A DNA stretch of 64,000 bases from JADFXI01 sp963784135 (GTDB taxonomy: Bacteria > Nitrospirota > Thermodesulfovibrionia > Thermodesulfovibrionales > Dissulfurispiraceae): the NCBI GenBank assembly GCA_963784135.1, contig CAWAQG010000004.1:248001-312000 (forward strand). The letters are read 5' to 3'. The translations under genes and the position numbers were made by a program. Shown piece after piece: positions 1-6,769 of this stretch. Below the pieces are notes generated by a model. That model saw nothing but the letters and a program-made list of their open reading frames with translations. It did not search any database and was not told the DNA's origin. How positions within the stretch are numbered: the first letter of the stretch is position 1; every line of letters begins with the position of its first letter.

Positions 1-2
1 TC

Positions 3-152
3 ACGATTTCACCTGAAGATGCGGAGAAGCTCGACTGCATTCAAGCGTTTTGCATAGGTGAGATCACAGATAAAGAAAGGGTCACTGTAGATAACTCAGG
101 CAGGGAAGCTGCCTTGAAAACGGAGGGATACCAGCACTTTGGCATTGCGTGA
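3..152 (+). CDS. thiL: Thiamine-monophosphate kinase, C-terminal end (partial)
   Basis: The gene enters from the left edge, so only about 49 codons are visible, ending at TGA 150-152. The visible tail contains CIGEITD and VTVDNSG and ends GYQHFGIA. A C-terminus finishing in G-Y-x-H-F is what I recall for ThiL, the kinase that phosphorylates thiamine monophosphate to thiamine diphosphate. The last 14 bases overlap the TTG start of the next gene, so the two are probably co-transcribed. With so little sequence, another AIR-synthase-like protein cannot be excluded. Confidence 0.5.
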   Translation, partial: TISPEDAEKLDCIQAFCIGEITDKERVTVDNSGREAALKTEGYQHFGIA

Positions 153-573
153 CAAGCTTAGGGAAGTAATCAGCACCAAGGATTCCCCAAAGAAGATTGC
201 TTCTTCTTTTGCAGTGGGTGTCTTCATTGGCATGTCTCCGCTGGTGGGGTTTCATACCGCGCTCGCCATCGGAGCTGCATGGTTGTTCAGGACGAATAAA
301 TTTGTTACGATCGTTGCTGTTTACGTTACTAACCCCTGGACCGCTGTGCCGATTTACACCTTTTCAACCTGGTTAGGAACGAAACTTCTCGGCGTTGATA
401 AAATTATTTCTCCGTTGCAATGGCACTCCCTCAGTTGTTCATATCTGTTCCGGGAAGTGAGTTTTCTTTTTTGGCCCTTTGTTTGCGGGTCGACGATAGT
501 AGCGCTTGTATCAGCTGCGATTGGGTATATTGTTGTGTATCATGCAGTGGTGAAACAGAGAAGCTTGTCTTGA
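139..573 (+). CDS. DUF2062 family membrane protein
   Basis: This 144-residue protein begins at TTG 139, about 11 bases after CGGAGGG at 121-127, and overlaps the end of the upstream thiL-like gene. It has the DUF2062 pattern: a short basic N-terminus, then SFAVGVFIGMSP around residues 24-35 and VTNPWTAVPIY around 63-73, with three or four hydrophobic segments. It is expected in the inner membrane. Family members often sit beside glycosyltransferases or polysaccharide genes, but no biochemical role is settled and nothing in this context adds one. The family call is firm and the function unknown. Confidence 0.8.
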   Translation: MALRDKLREVISTKDSPKKIASSFAVGVFIGMSPLVGFHTALAIGAAWLFRTNKFVTIVAVYVTNPWTAVPIYTFSTWLGTKLLGVDKIISPLQWHSLSCSYLFREVSFLFWPFVCGSTIVALVSAAIGYIVVYHAVVKQRSLS

Positions 574-635
574 TTTGGCGCAAGGAATATTTTAGGACTT
601 ACGAAAAAAAATTGGTATAATAAGGAGAAGATACT

Positions 636-1046
636 ATGAAAACAATGCCGGGAATTATTGTTATTTTTGCATGTTGTATGCTTTGGGCGACCGGGACCTT
701 TGCCGCCCCGAACATCCAGGACGGCCTTTGGGAGGTCACAACAACGGTTGAGATGGCGGGCATGCCGGAGGGGATGATGCATCCGATGAAGCATACCGCC
801 TGTCTCACCCGGAAGAATGCCGTGCCGGCTGCCCCGGCAAAATCGGATTGCAAAATTACAGACATAAATACCGAGGGGAATTCAGTTTCATGGACTATGA
901 ACTGCCCGAACGCTGTCAGCAAAGGTAAAGTGACGTATTCAGGGACGACCTTCAATGGCGCAACTGAAACGACCATGAACCAGGGCGGAAGGAAGATGCA
1001 GGTAAAAAACAAGATGGAGGGCAGGAGAATCGGACCCTGCAAATAG
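636..1046 (+). CDS. DUF3617 family periplasmic protein
   Basis: A 136-residue exported protein. Residues 1-23 form a signal peptide (basic MKTM, hydrophobic core, cleavage expected after TFA or AA). The mature part has the DUF3617 pattern: GLWEVTTTVEM early, a Met-rich stretch with MKHTACL, a Cys-containing middle (SDCKI, MNCPN) and a Cys close to the C-terminus (GPCK), suggesting two disulfides. The start is fixed by TAAGGAG a few bases upstream of ATG 636. Function is unknown; the family is common in Gram-negative periplasms. It appears to be a single-gene unit. Confidence 0.8.
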   Translation: MKTMPGIIVIFACCMLWATGTFAAPNIQDGLWEVTTTVEMAGMPEGMMHPMKHTACLTRKNAVPAAPAKSDCKITDINTEGNSVSWTMNCPNAVSKGKVTYSGTTFNGATETTMNQGGRKMQVKNKMEGRRIGPCK

Positions 1047-1069
1047 TTATTGCTGCCAAGCGAAAACCT

Positions 1070-1189
1070 GTGACGAAACCGCATCTCCGGGACGAACGGC
1101 GCGGTACTATCTGTGCCAATAAGAATTGCAAACTGAGGAAAATAGGCTGTAAAGGGTTCGAGGCTTGCCCCGGCTACAAAGGCCGATAG
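1070..1189 (+). CDS. Small cysteine-rich protein (candidate)
   Basis: A short reading frame in the gap between the DUF3617 gene and rimO, ending at TAG 1187-1189. From GTG 1070 it gives 39 residues; the frame is open further upstream and an ATT at 1049 would add a basic leader (AAKRKP). The product has four spaced cysteines (TICANKNC, then IGCKGFEACPGYKGR), a layout suggesting a small zinc-binding protein. I recall similar short proteins with a GFEACPG-like end from other anaerobes but cannot verify that here. No good ribosome-binding site is visible, so the start codon is uncertain. Confidence 0.4.
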   Translation: MTKPHLRDERRGTICANKNCKLRKIGCKGFEACPGYKGR

Positions 1190-1316
1190 TGTTTCCCGCA
1201 GTTTGACCAAAAATGCAAGGGCTTGTCCCTTCCGGTCCAATGCTTCCCTTTTATCGATTTAATCCTATCAGCCCACTTCATTATGTTGGGTAAAGGGGCA
1301 AATTGGGACGCACCTT

Positions 1317-1325
1317 TGGTATAAT
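1317..1325 (+). promoter_or_regulatory. Extended -10 promoter candidate for rimO
   Basis: TGGTATAAT matches an extended -10 element (TGn-TATAAT). No convincing -35 is present at 16-18 bases upstream. It lies only 8 bases before the GTG start of rimO, so transcription from it would give an almost leaderless mRNA. Confidence 0.35.
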
Positions 1326-1333
1326 ATAATTTA

Positions 1334-2707
1334 GTGTCTCCATCGCCTTCAAAAATACATATCACCACACTCGGCTGTCCCAAAAATACTGTTGATTCAG
1401 GGCACCTGGCCGGGGCATTCACAACGGAAGGCTTCATCAATGTAGATAATGCTGATGATGCCGATATCCTTCTTGTGAACACATGCGGTTTTATTAAGGA
1501 CGCAAAAGAAGAGTCGATAGAGGAAGTCCTCAGGCTTGCTCAGATGAAAGCGGACGGCAGAAAGCTGGTTGTGTTCGGATGTCTTGCAGCGCGCTATAGA
1601 AATGAGCTTTTGAAAGAAATACCCGAAATTGACGGCATATGGGGGGTGGGGGAAGAAGCGGGGATTATTGAATACTGCAAGAAGCAGAGGTCAGAGGTCA
1701 GAGGTCAGAGGTCAGAAAAAAATACCGGCCTTTCTATAACCTGTCACCCATCACCTATTACCCCTATGTCATATGCTTATCTTAAAATTGCCGAAGGTTG
1801 CGACAAAAAATGCACATTCTGCGTGATTCCCTCGATACGCGGGGCGTTCAGGAGTGTCCGCCCTGAGCTGATAATGGCTGAGGCGAGCGAATACATAAAG
1901 GCCGGCGTAAGAGAATTGATTCTGGTGGCCCAGGACATTACGAATTACGGAAAAGATATTGACGGGTATGACCTTGTCGCGTTATTGCGCGAGCTGGCCT
2001 CTCTGCAGGGCGATTTTTACATTCGGCTTCTATACCTGTATCCTACCGCAATCAGCGAGGCCTTGATCGAATGTATCGCCGCGGAGGATAAAATACAGAA
2101 ATACCTCGACATTCCGCTTCAACATTCCGAGGACAAACTATTGAGGCTTATGGGACGCCGCGGGACGCGCACTGAATACCTCAAGCTCATCAGAACACTG
2201 CGCCGGCGGATACCGGGAATTGCTCTCAGGACAACTTTTATTGTGGGTTTTCCTGCTGAGACTGAAGAGGAATTTAATGGGCTTATTGATTTTATCGAGG
2301 AAATAAGGTTTGACCGGCTCGGGGCCTTTATGTTCTCAAAGGAAGAGGGCACTCCGTCTGCGGCATATAAAGGACAGGTGCCTGATAAGGTCAAACACAG
2401 AAGATTTGAAGAGCTCATGAAGCGCCAGGCGCTGATATCACTTGAGATAAACAGGGAGCTTGTCGGCAGACGTTTCAGGGCAATTGTTGACGAGGCCGCG
2501 GAAGACGTTACGCTTGCGCGGCTCTATTCGCATGCCCCTGAAATAGACGGGGTGGTCATTATTGAAAGAGCGGAAGAGGAACATAACCACACGGGAAAAG
2601 GGAGACGCGGAGACAAGCTTAAAGTCGGCGATATGGTCATCGTTGAAATTACTGGTGCATATGATTATGATCTGAAAGGCAAACTCATAAGTGGTGAGGG
2701 GCTATAG
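1334..2707 (+). CDS. rimO: Ribosomal protein uS12 methylthiotransferase RimO
   Basis: Radical-SAM enzyme that adds a methylthio group to an aspartate of ribosomal protein S12. The 457 residues show the N-terminal MTTase domain (TLGCPKNTVDSG near residue 12, VNTCGFI with the second cluster Cys, FGCLAARY), then the radical-SAM motif CDKKCTFCVIP near residue 156, then a C-terminal TRAM domain. The linker before the radical-SAM motif carries about 30 extra residues encoded by short tandem repeats (1685-1716 and 1744-1764). Translation starts at GTG 1334, the only start that keeps the conserved N-terminus; no ribosome-binding site is evident. The stop lies inside another heptad repeat shared with the next gene. 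Confidence 0.93.
   Translation: MSPSPSKIHITTLGCPKNTVDSGHLAGAFTTEGFINVDNADDADILLVNTCGFIKDAKEESIEEVLRLAQMKADGRKLVVFGCLAARYRNELLKEIPEIDGIWGVGEEAGIIEYCKKQRSEVRGQRSEKNTGLSITCHPSPITPMSYAYLKIAEGCDKKCTFCVIPSIRGAFRSVRPELIMAEASEYIKAGVRELILVAQDITNYGKDIDGYDLVALLRELASLQGDFYIRLLYLYPTAISEALIECIAAEDKIQKYLDIPLQHSEDKLLRLMGRRGTRTEYLKLIRTLRRRIPGIALRTTFIVGFPAETEEEFNGLIDFIEEIRFDRLGAFMFSKEEGTPSAAYKGQVPDKVKHRRFEELMKRQALISLEINRELVGRRFRAIVDEAAEDVTLARLYSHAPEIDGVVIIERAEEEHNHTGKGRRGDKLKVGDMVIVEITGAYDYDLKGKLISGEGL
1685..1716 (+). repeat. Heptad tandem repeat inside rimO
   Basis: Four perfect copies of the heptamer CAGAGGT (1685-1712) plus a partial fifth. Because 7 is not a multiple of 3, the copies are read in different frames and encode a basic, polar linker (RSEVRGQRSE). 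It sits in the variable linker before the radical-SAM domain, where extra residues are tolerated. Confidence 0.85.
1744..1764 (+). repeat. Degenerate heptad repeat inside rimO
   Basis: Three successive degenerate heptamers: TCACCCA, TCACCTA, TTACCCC. They lie 27 bases after the CAGAGGT array and complete the inserted linker just before SYAYLKIAEGCD. Confidence 0.6.
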
Positions 2708-2723
2708 GCGATGGGCAATTGGC
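2696..2723 (+). repeat. Heptad repeat spanning the rimO stop and next start
   Basis: Four degenerate heptamers ending in GGC: GAGGGGC, TATAGGC, GATGGGC, AATTGGC. The TAG stop of rimO (2705-2707) and the ATG of the M50 protease gene (2711) both lie inside it. The word CTATAGGCGATGGG at 2702-2715 recurs as its exact reverse complement at 5354-5367. Confidence 0.7.
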
Positions 2724-3574
2724 GAAAAATTCCGTATCTTCATATAGTTCTTTTCATTTTGACTTTTCTGTCAACGCTGTCCGCGGGTGCGCTTCAGCAG
2801 GGGATAAACATTATTAAATCACCGGGTAGAATTGTTGAAGGGCTGCCCTTTGCCGGAACGCTTATGACCATACTGCTTTGTCATGAACTGTCCCATTATA
2901 TTGCATCCAGAAAGAACCACACTGTTGCAACACTGCCGTATTTTATTCCGGCGCCCTCAATATTCGGCACCTTCGGCGCGTTTATAAAAATGAAGTCGCC
3001 TATTCTTACACGGAAGGCGCTTGTCGAAATCGGGGCTTCAGGACCGATAGCCGGTTTTATTATTTCTGTAGCAGCCTGCGTAATAGGCCTCCACATGTCA
3101 AAGGTAATACTGCTGCCGCAGGGTGAAGGCACACTCTCCCTTGGCGATTCTCTTCTTTTTTCACTTCTTTCCCGTGCTATTCTCGGCGCCACCCCTGAAC
3201 ACCATGATATCTTACTGCATCCTGTCGCGTTTGCGGGATGGATCGGGCTTTTCGTAACTTCACTCAACCTCATACCTATAGGCCAGCTTGACGGGGGGCA
3301 TGTAGCCTATGCAATCCTTGGCGAACGGCATCGTTATGTCTCACGGTTCCTTGTAGGGGTGCTCGCTGTCCTCGGCCTCTCGTCGTTGCTTGGCTTTTCC
3401 GGGTGGGAAGGCTGGCTCGTGTGGGCAATACTGATGCTCATTCTCGGCATCAAGCACCCTCCGGTATTATACTGGGAAGCGCCTCTCGATCCTAAAATGA
3501 TGGCAATAGGATTGCTTACCCTTGTAATATTTATTATCACGTTCATCCCTGAACCGTTCAAAGTATCCCTATGA
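2711..3574 (+). CDS. Site-2 protease family zinc metalloprotease (M50)
   Basis: A 287-residue integral membrane protein of the M50 family, which cleaves substrates within the membrane. The zinc-binding HELSH is at about residues 58-62 in a hydrophobic helix, and the second metal motif NLIPIGQLDGGH is at about 187-198. Roughly six hydrophobic segments are visible. It lacks the PDZ domain typical of RseP, so it belongs with the short site-2 proteases of unknown substrate. The ATG is three bases after the rimO stop, within a heptad repeat, so it is translated with rimO. No clear ribosome-binding site other than the purine-rich repeat is present. Confidence 0.85.
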   Translation: MGNWRKIPYLHIVLFILTFLSTLSAGALQQGINIIKSPGRIVEGLPFAGTLMTILLCHELSHYIASRKNHTVATLPYFIPAPSIFGTFGAFIKMKSPILTRKALVEIGASGPIAGFIISVAACVIGLHMSKVILLPQGEGTLSLGDSLLFSLLSRAILGATPEHHDILLHPVAFAGWIGLFVTSLNLIPIGQLDGGHVAYAILGERHRYVSRFLVGVLAVLGLSSLLGFSGWEGWLVWAILMLILGIKHPPVLYWEAPLDPKMMAIGLLTLVIFIITFIPEPFKVSL

Positions 3575-3582
3575 GCCCGCAG

Positions 3583-3767
3583 CTGCAATTCAGCCAGTAC
3601 AGGGTAATTTTTCTTTGCGAGCGAATAGCCTGCTGTGCCGGTCCTGCTGTCTGTACGGAACATCATCTACGTTCCAGTTATATATGTGGGCTCGGCGTTA
3701 CTCGCCCACTGCCGATAACCCAGGCGCTCGACTGCAGAAAAACAACCCTGTACCGGCTGAATTGCAG
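3583..3767. repeat. Structured inverted-repeat element, copy 1
   Basis: A 185-base element bounded by 23-base inverted arms (3583-3605 and 3745-3767) with one mismatch; the left arm begins CTGCAATTCAGCC. The interior contains GTTCCAGTT, then a hairpin GTGGGC/GCCCAC around CGGCGTTACTC, then AACCCAGG and AGAAAAAC. The interior matches copy 2 at 4584-4753 while the arms are unrelated in sequence, so pairing rather than sequence is conserved at the ends. It fills the gap between the M50 gene and the SpoU methyltransferase gene, whose ATG follows the right arm with no spacer. Confidence 0.8.
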
Positions 3768-4571
3768 ATGAGTGCGAAGATGATAGTTAGCCCGGCAAAC
3801 CCGCTGATTAAGGAAGCGCTGAGAATAAAGGAAAGACGCGGGCATAGAGACTCTGCTTTCATTATTGAAGGCCCGCATCTTATAGAAATGTCACTGGCTT
3901 CGCCGTATGCCTCCCTGGAGCAGGTTTTTTTCACGGAAGACTTCTATTCCTCGGGGGAAGGACGGCGGCTCTTAAAGCGGCTGGAGGAAACATCCGTCGA
4001 TCTGGTCGAAACCTCTAAACGGGTCATGGATAAGCTGACCGATACCGAAACACCTCAGGGGATAGCGGCAGTGTTGGCGCTTAATACGGTTGCGCTGAGT
4101 GTGATACCCTTCAAAACGATGCCCTTGCTCGTCATTTGCGACGGTGTCCGTGACCCCGGCAATATCGGAACAATTATCCGCGCAGCTGATGCAGCAGGTG
4201 CAGATGCTGTCCTGCTGACACCAGGCACATGCGATGCCTTTATGCCTAAAGCAATCAGGGCATCGGCGGGAAGCATTTTTGCCGTACCCGTGCTCTCTGC
4301 CGGCGTCGAAGAACTTGTGGGCTTTCTGGAGGAGCGGAGAATGAGGTTGTATGCAGCGGATGTCCATGCCTCACATTCTCTCTATGAAACCGACTTCAGG
4401 GCGCCTGCTGCGATTGTTTTCGGCAATGAGGCGCACGGTATCGGCGCTGAACTTCTCAGGAAAGCCGACCTCCTGTTCAGAATTCCCGTTATCGGCAGGG
4501 CCGAAAGCCTCAATGTTGCCATGGCAGCATCCATAAGCTTATATGAAGCGGTCAGACAGCGGGGACTGTAA
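3768..4571 (+). CDS. SpoU/TrmH family 23S rRNA 2'-O-methyltransferase
   Basis: An S-adenosylmethionine-dependent RNA ribose methyltransferase with a trefoil-knot fold. From ATG 3768 it has 267 residues: an N-terminal substrate-binding domain (VSPANPLIKEA, FIIEGPHLIEM) and a SpoU catalytic domain with motif 1 DPGNIGTIIRAADA near residue 127, motif 2 FGNEAHGIG near 217 and motif 3 AESLNVAMAASI near 245. The frame is open upstream to 3615, but those 51 codons lie entirely in inverted-repeat copy 1 and do not look like the family, so I place the start at 3768 (or ATG 3780). It resembles RlmB/TsnR-type enzymes; the exact nucleotide target cannot be read from sequence. Confidence 0.85.
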   Translation: MSAKMIVSPANPLIKEALRIKERRGHRDSAFIIEGPHLIEMSLASPYASLEQVFFTEDFYSSGEGRRLLKRLEETSVDLVETSKRVMDKLTDTETPQGIAAVLALNTVALSVIPFKTMPLLVICDGVRDPGNIGTIIRAADAAGADAVLLTPGTCDAFMPKAIRASAGSIFAVPVLSAGVEELVGFLEERRMRLYAADVHASHSLYETDFRAPAAIVFGNEAHGIGAELLRKADLLFRIPVIGRAESLNVAMAASISLYEAVRQRGL

Positions 4572-4583
4572 CTATGCTGGAGA

Positions 4584-4753
4584 AGACATGGGCAGTGCCG
4601 TTTTTATTTGATAGCAATTAGCCTTCTGTGCCTCCATCCTGATACATATAGAATATTATCTGGTGTTCCAGTTGAGCGTATGTGGGCTGGACGTTACCAG
4701 CCCACTGCCAAGAACCCAGGTGCTCTCAAAGAAAAACGGCACTACCCATGTCT
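4584..4753. repeat. Structured inverted-repeat element, copy 2
   Basis: A 170-base element with 22-base inverted arms (4584-4605 and 4732-4753, one mismatch; left arm AGACATGGGCAGTGCCG). The interior (about 4611-4737) aligns with copy 1: AGCCTTCTGTGCC, GTTCCAGTT, a perfect 9-bp hairpin GTGGGCTGG/CCAGCCCAC with loop ACGTTA, then AACCCAGGTGCTC and GAAAAAC. The arms share nothing with those of copy 1. It lies just after the SpoU gene, so that gene is bracketed by two copies. Confidence 0.8.
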
Positions 4754-4861
4754 TCGGTAGTGGGTCGGTATGAACGGGCAGCATATACCGTTTTCTATTT
4801 TTGGTCATAATTGTTTATACTAATAATTAATAAAAATTACTGTTGAAAGGAGACTTTTCGC

Positions 4862-5305
4862 ATGAAGGTTATTCTCAGGGAGGATGTTAAAGACTTGGGT
4901 CATATCGGGGAAATGCTGACCGTTAAGGACGGCTACGCGCGCAATTTTCTTTTGCCGAGGGGGCTGGCGTTGGAGGCCAATCTCAAGAATGTCAAAGCCT
5001 TGGAGCATGAGAAGAGAAAGATACAGGAAACGGTGAAAAAGGCAAAATCAGGCGCTGAAGAACTGTCTTCTAAAATAGCGGCTGTCACGATTACTATTAA
5101 GGCAAAGGCGGGCGAGGAGGACAAGCTTTTCGGTTCTGTTACCGCAATGGACATTGCGGAAGCGCTGAAGCAGGAAGGGCTGGAAATTGACCGGAAGAAG
5201 ATAGTCCTGGAAGAGCCGATCAGGCGGCTTGGTAATTACACGGTGAGCGTTAAAATCCATCCGGAAGTCTCCACTCAGTTTACGGTCCAGGTGGTAAGTG
5301 AATAA
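4862..5305 (+). CDS. rplI: 50S ribosomal protein bL9
   Basis: Ribosomal protein bL9 binds domain V of 23S rRNA at the base of the L1 stalk and spans neighbouring ribosomes. The 147 residues match the usual length. The N-domain reads MKVILREDVKDLGHIG and GYARNFLLPRGLA, followed by the long connecting helix (about residues 42-75) and a C-domain with GKLFGSVT-like EDKLFGSVTAMDIA near 90. The start is set by GAAAGGAG at about 4847-4854. It precedes dnaB, an arrangement common in many bacteria, with a heptad repeat in the gap. Confidence 0.96.
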   Translation: MKVILREDVKDLGHIGEMLTVKDGYARNFLLPRGLALEANLKNVKALEHEKRKIQETVKKAKSGAEELSSKIAAVTITIKAKAGEEDKLFGSVTAMDIAEALKQEGLEIDRKKIVLEEPIRRLGNYTVSVKIHPEVSTQFTVQVVSE

Positions 5306-5338
5306 AAGTCAGATAATAGGCGAGGAAGAGATTTTTTT

Positions 5339-5380
5339 GCCTATCGCCTATAGCCCATCGCCTATAGCCAGTCGTTACCT
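5339..5380 (+). repeat. Heptad-phased degenerate repeat between rplI and dnaB
   Basis: Six consecutive heptamers: GCCTATC, GCCTATA, GCCCATC, GCCTATA, GCCAGTC, GTTACCT. The first five keep GCC in fixed phase. The segment 5354-5367 is the exact reverse complement of 2702-2715 at the rimO/M50 junction. It ends just before the ribosome-binding site of dnaB. Confidence 0.75.
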
Positions 5381-5398
5381 GCTGGTAAGGGGGTAATC

Positions 5399-6769
5399 GT
5401 GCAGGATGCCGGAGTAAGCATAGACAAATTGCCTCCTCAAAATATTGAGGCGGAACAGTCCGTTCTCGGCGCCATAATTTTTGACAACGAGGCCTTGCCG
5501 AAGGCCCTTGAAATGCTGGCCGCCGATGATTTCTACAGAGAATCACACAGGCGTTTATACAACGCAATGCTCGAACTCTTCAACAAGAACGAGCCTATCG
5601 ACATTATCACGCTCACTGATTATCTCAGGAAAACAAATGGACTGGACGCTGTCGGAGGCATTGCATACCTCTCAAACCTGGCAAACAGTATTCCCACATC
5701 CGCCAATGTACGGTATCATGCGAAAATTGTACGCGAGAAGGCGCTGCTGAGAGCGCTGATACAGACTGCAACTCATATTAACACAAAGGTGTATGAGGAT
5801 GACCTGGAAGCCGATGACATGGTTGACTACGCGGAAAAGGTCATATTCGATATAGCTGACAAAAGGACCAGGGCCTCCTTTACGAGTATGAAGGATGTGG
5901 TCAAAGATGCCTTTAAAATGATCGAGCACCTTTATGACAAAAAAGAGGCCATTACCGGCGTGCCGACCGGCTTTAAGGACCTCGATGAGCTGACCGCGGG
6001 CTTTCAGCCCGGCGAACTGATTATCATAGGCGGGAGACCGGGCATGGGCAAAACCGCGTTTGCGCTTAATGTCGCCCAGCACGTGGGAATCGAAATGAAG
6101 GAGCCGGTCGCCGTATTCAGTCTCGAAATGTCCAAGGAACAGCTGGCTATGAGAATGCTCTGCTCCGAGAGCATGGTCGACTCTTCGCAAGTGAGGAAAG
6201 GTTTTATAAATAGACAGGATTGGCCGAAACTCACCAGTGCGGCAGGGAGGCTGTCGGAAGCTCCAATTTTTATTGATGACTCTTCGGCCCTTACCGTGCT
6301 CGAGATAAGAGCAAAATCAAGGAGGCTCAAGTTAGAGCACCGGGGGCTGAGCCTTGTAGTAGTCGATTACCTTCAGCTCATGCGGAGCAGGGGGGCTTTC
6401 GAACGCCGGGAGCAGGAGATATCGGAAATATCCCGCTCGTTGAAGGCGCTTGCCAAGGAACTGAAAATACCTGTGATCGCCTTGAGCCAGCTTAACAGGG
6501 CCGTGGAGCAGCGGAGCGGAAACAAGCCGACGCTTGCCGATATACGTGAATCAGGCGCTATCGAGCAGGATGCGGATGTTATCATATTTATTTATAAAGA
6601 CGGCGACCAGGTCAGGAACAACCCGGCAGTCAGGAATGTGGTCAAAATTGATATAGCCAAACAGAGAAACGGCCCCACGGGCGAAATTTTACTTACATTC
6701 CTGTCGAACTGCACCAAGTTTGTCGATCACTCCGGCATATCGTATGAGGCTGAAGAAGAGGTGTACTGA
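5399..6769 (+). CDS. dnaB: Replicative DNA helicase DnaB
   Basis: The hexameric 5'-3' helicase that unwinds DNA at the replication fork and recruits primase. The 456 residues show the N-terminal helical domain (LPPQNIEAEQSVLGAI, residues 7-22) and a RecA-like C-domain with Walker A GGRPGMGKTA near residue 211, Walker B LVVVDYLQLM near 320 and an arginine-finger region. The start is GTG 5399 with AAGGGGG six bases upstream. No intein interrupts the ATPase motifs. The 3' end overlaps the predicted mobA start by 26 bases. Confidence 0.96.
   Translation: MQDAGVSIDKLPPQNIEAEQSVLGAIIFDNEALPKALEMLAADDFYRESHRRLYNAMLELFNKNEPIDIITLTDYLRKTNGLDAVGGIAYLSNLANSIPTSANVRYHAKIVREKALLRALIQTATHINTKVYEDDLEADDMVDYAEKVIFDIADKRTRASFTSMKDVVKDAFKMIEHLYDKKEAITGVPTGFKDLDELTAGFQPGELIIIGGRPGMGKTAFALNVAQHVGIEMKEPVAVFSLEMSKEQLAMRMLCSESMVDSSQVRKGFINRQDWPKLTSAAGRLSEAPIFIDDSSALTVLEIRAKSRRLKLEHRGLSLVVVDYLQLMRSRGAFERREQEISEISRSLKALAKELKIPVIALSQLNRAVEQRSGNKPTLADIRESGAIEQDADVIIFIYKDGDQVRNNPAVRNVVKIDIAKQRNGPTGEILLTFLSNCTKFVDHSGISYEAEEEVY

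Noticed and set aside
613..621. TGGTATAAT extended -10 before the DUF3617 gene
   Set aside because: Transcription would begin at about 628, after the ribosome-binding site, so it cannot be the normal promoter of that gene.
1150..1172. T-arm-like sequence GGGTTCGAGGC suggesting a tRNA
   Set aside because: No matching acceptor, D or anticodon arms can be drawn around it, and it lies in the small cysteine-rich reading frame.
599..1240. 213-codon minus-strand frame opposite the DUF3617 gene
   Set aside because: It covers a well-supported signal-peptide gene on the other strand and has no family resemblance or ribosome-binding site.
1685..1764. CRISPR-like or minisatellite array
   Set aside because: The units are only 7 bases with no spacers, and no cas genes are present in the window.
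3583..4753. Integron attC sites
   Set aside because: The paired arms vary and the core hairpins are reminiscent, but there is no integrase, no clear RYYYAAC/GTTRRRY pair at the ends and the bracketed gene is a housekeeping methyltransferase.
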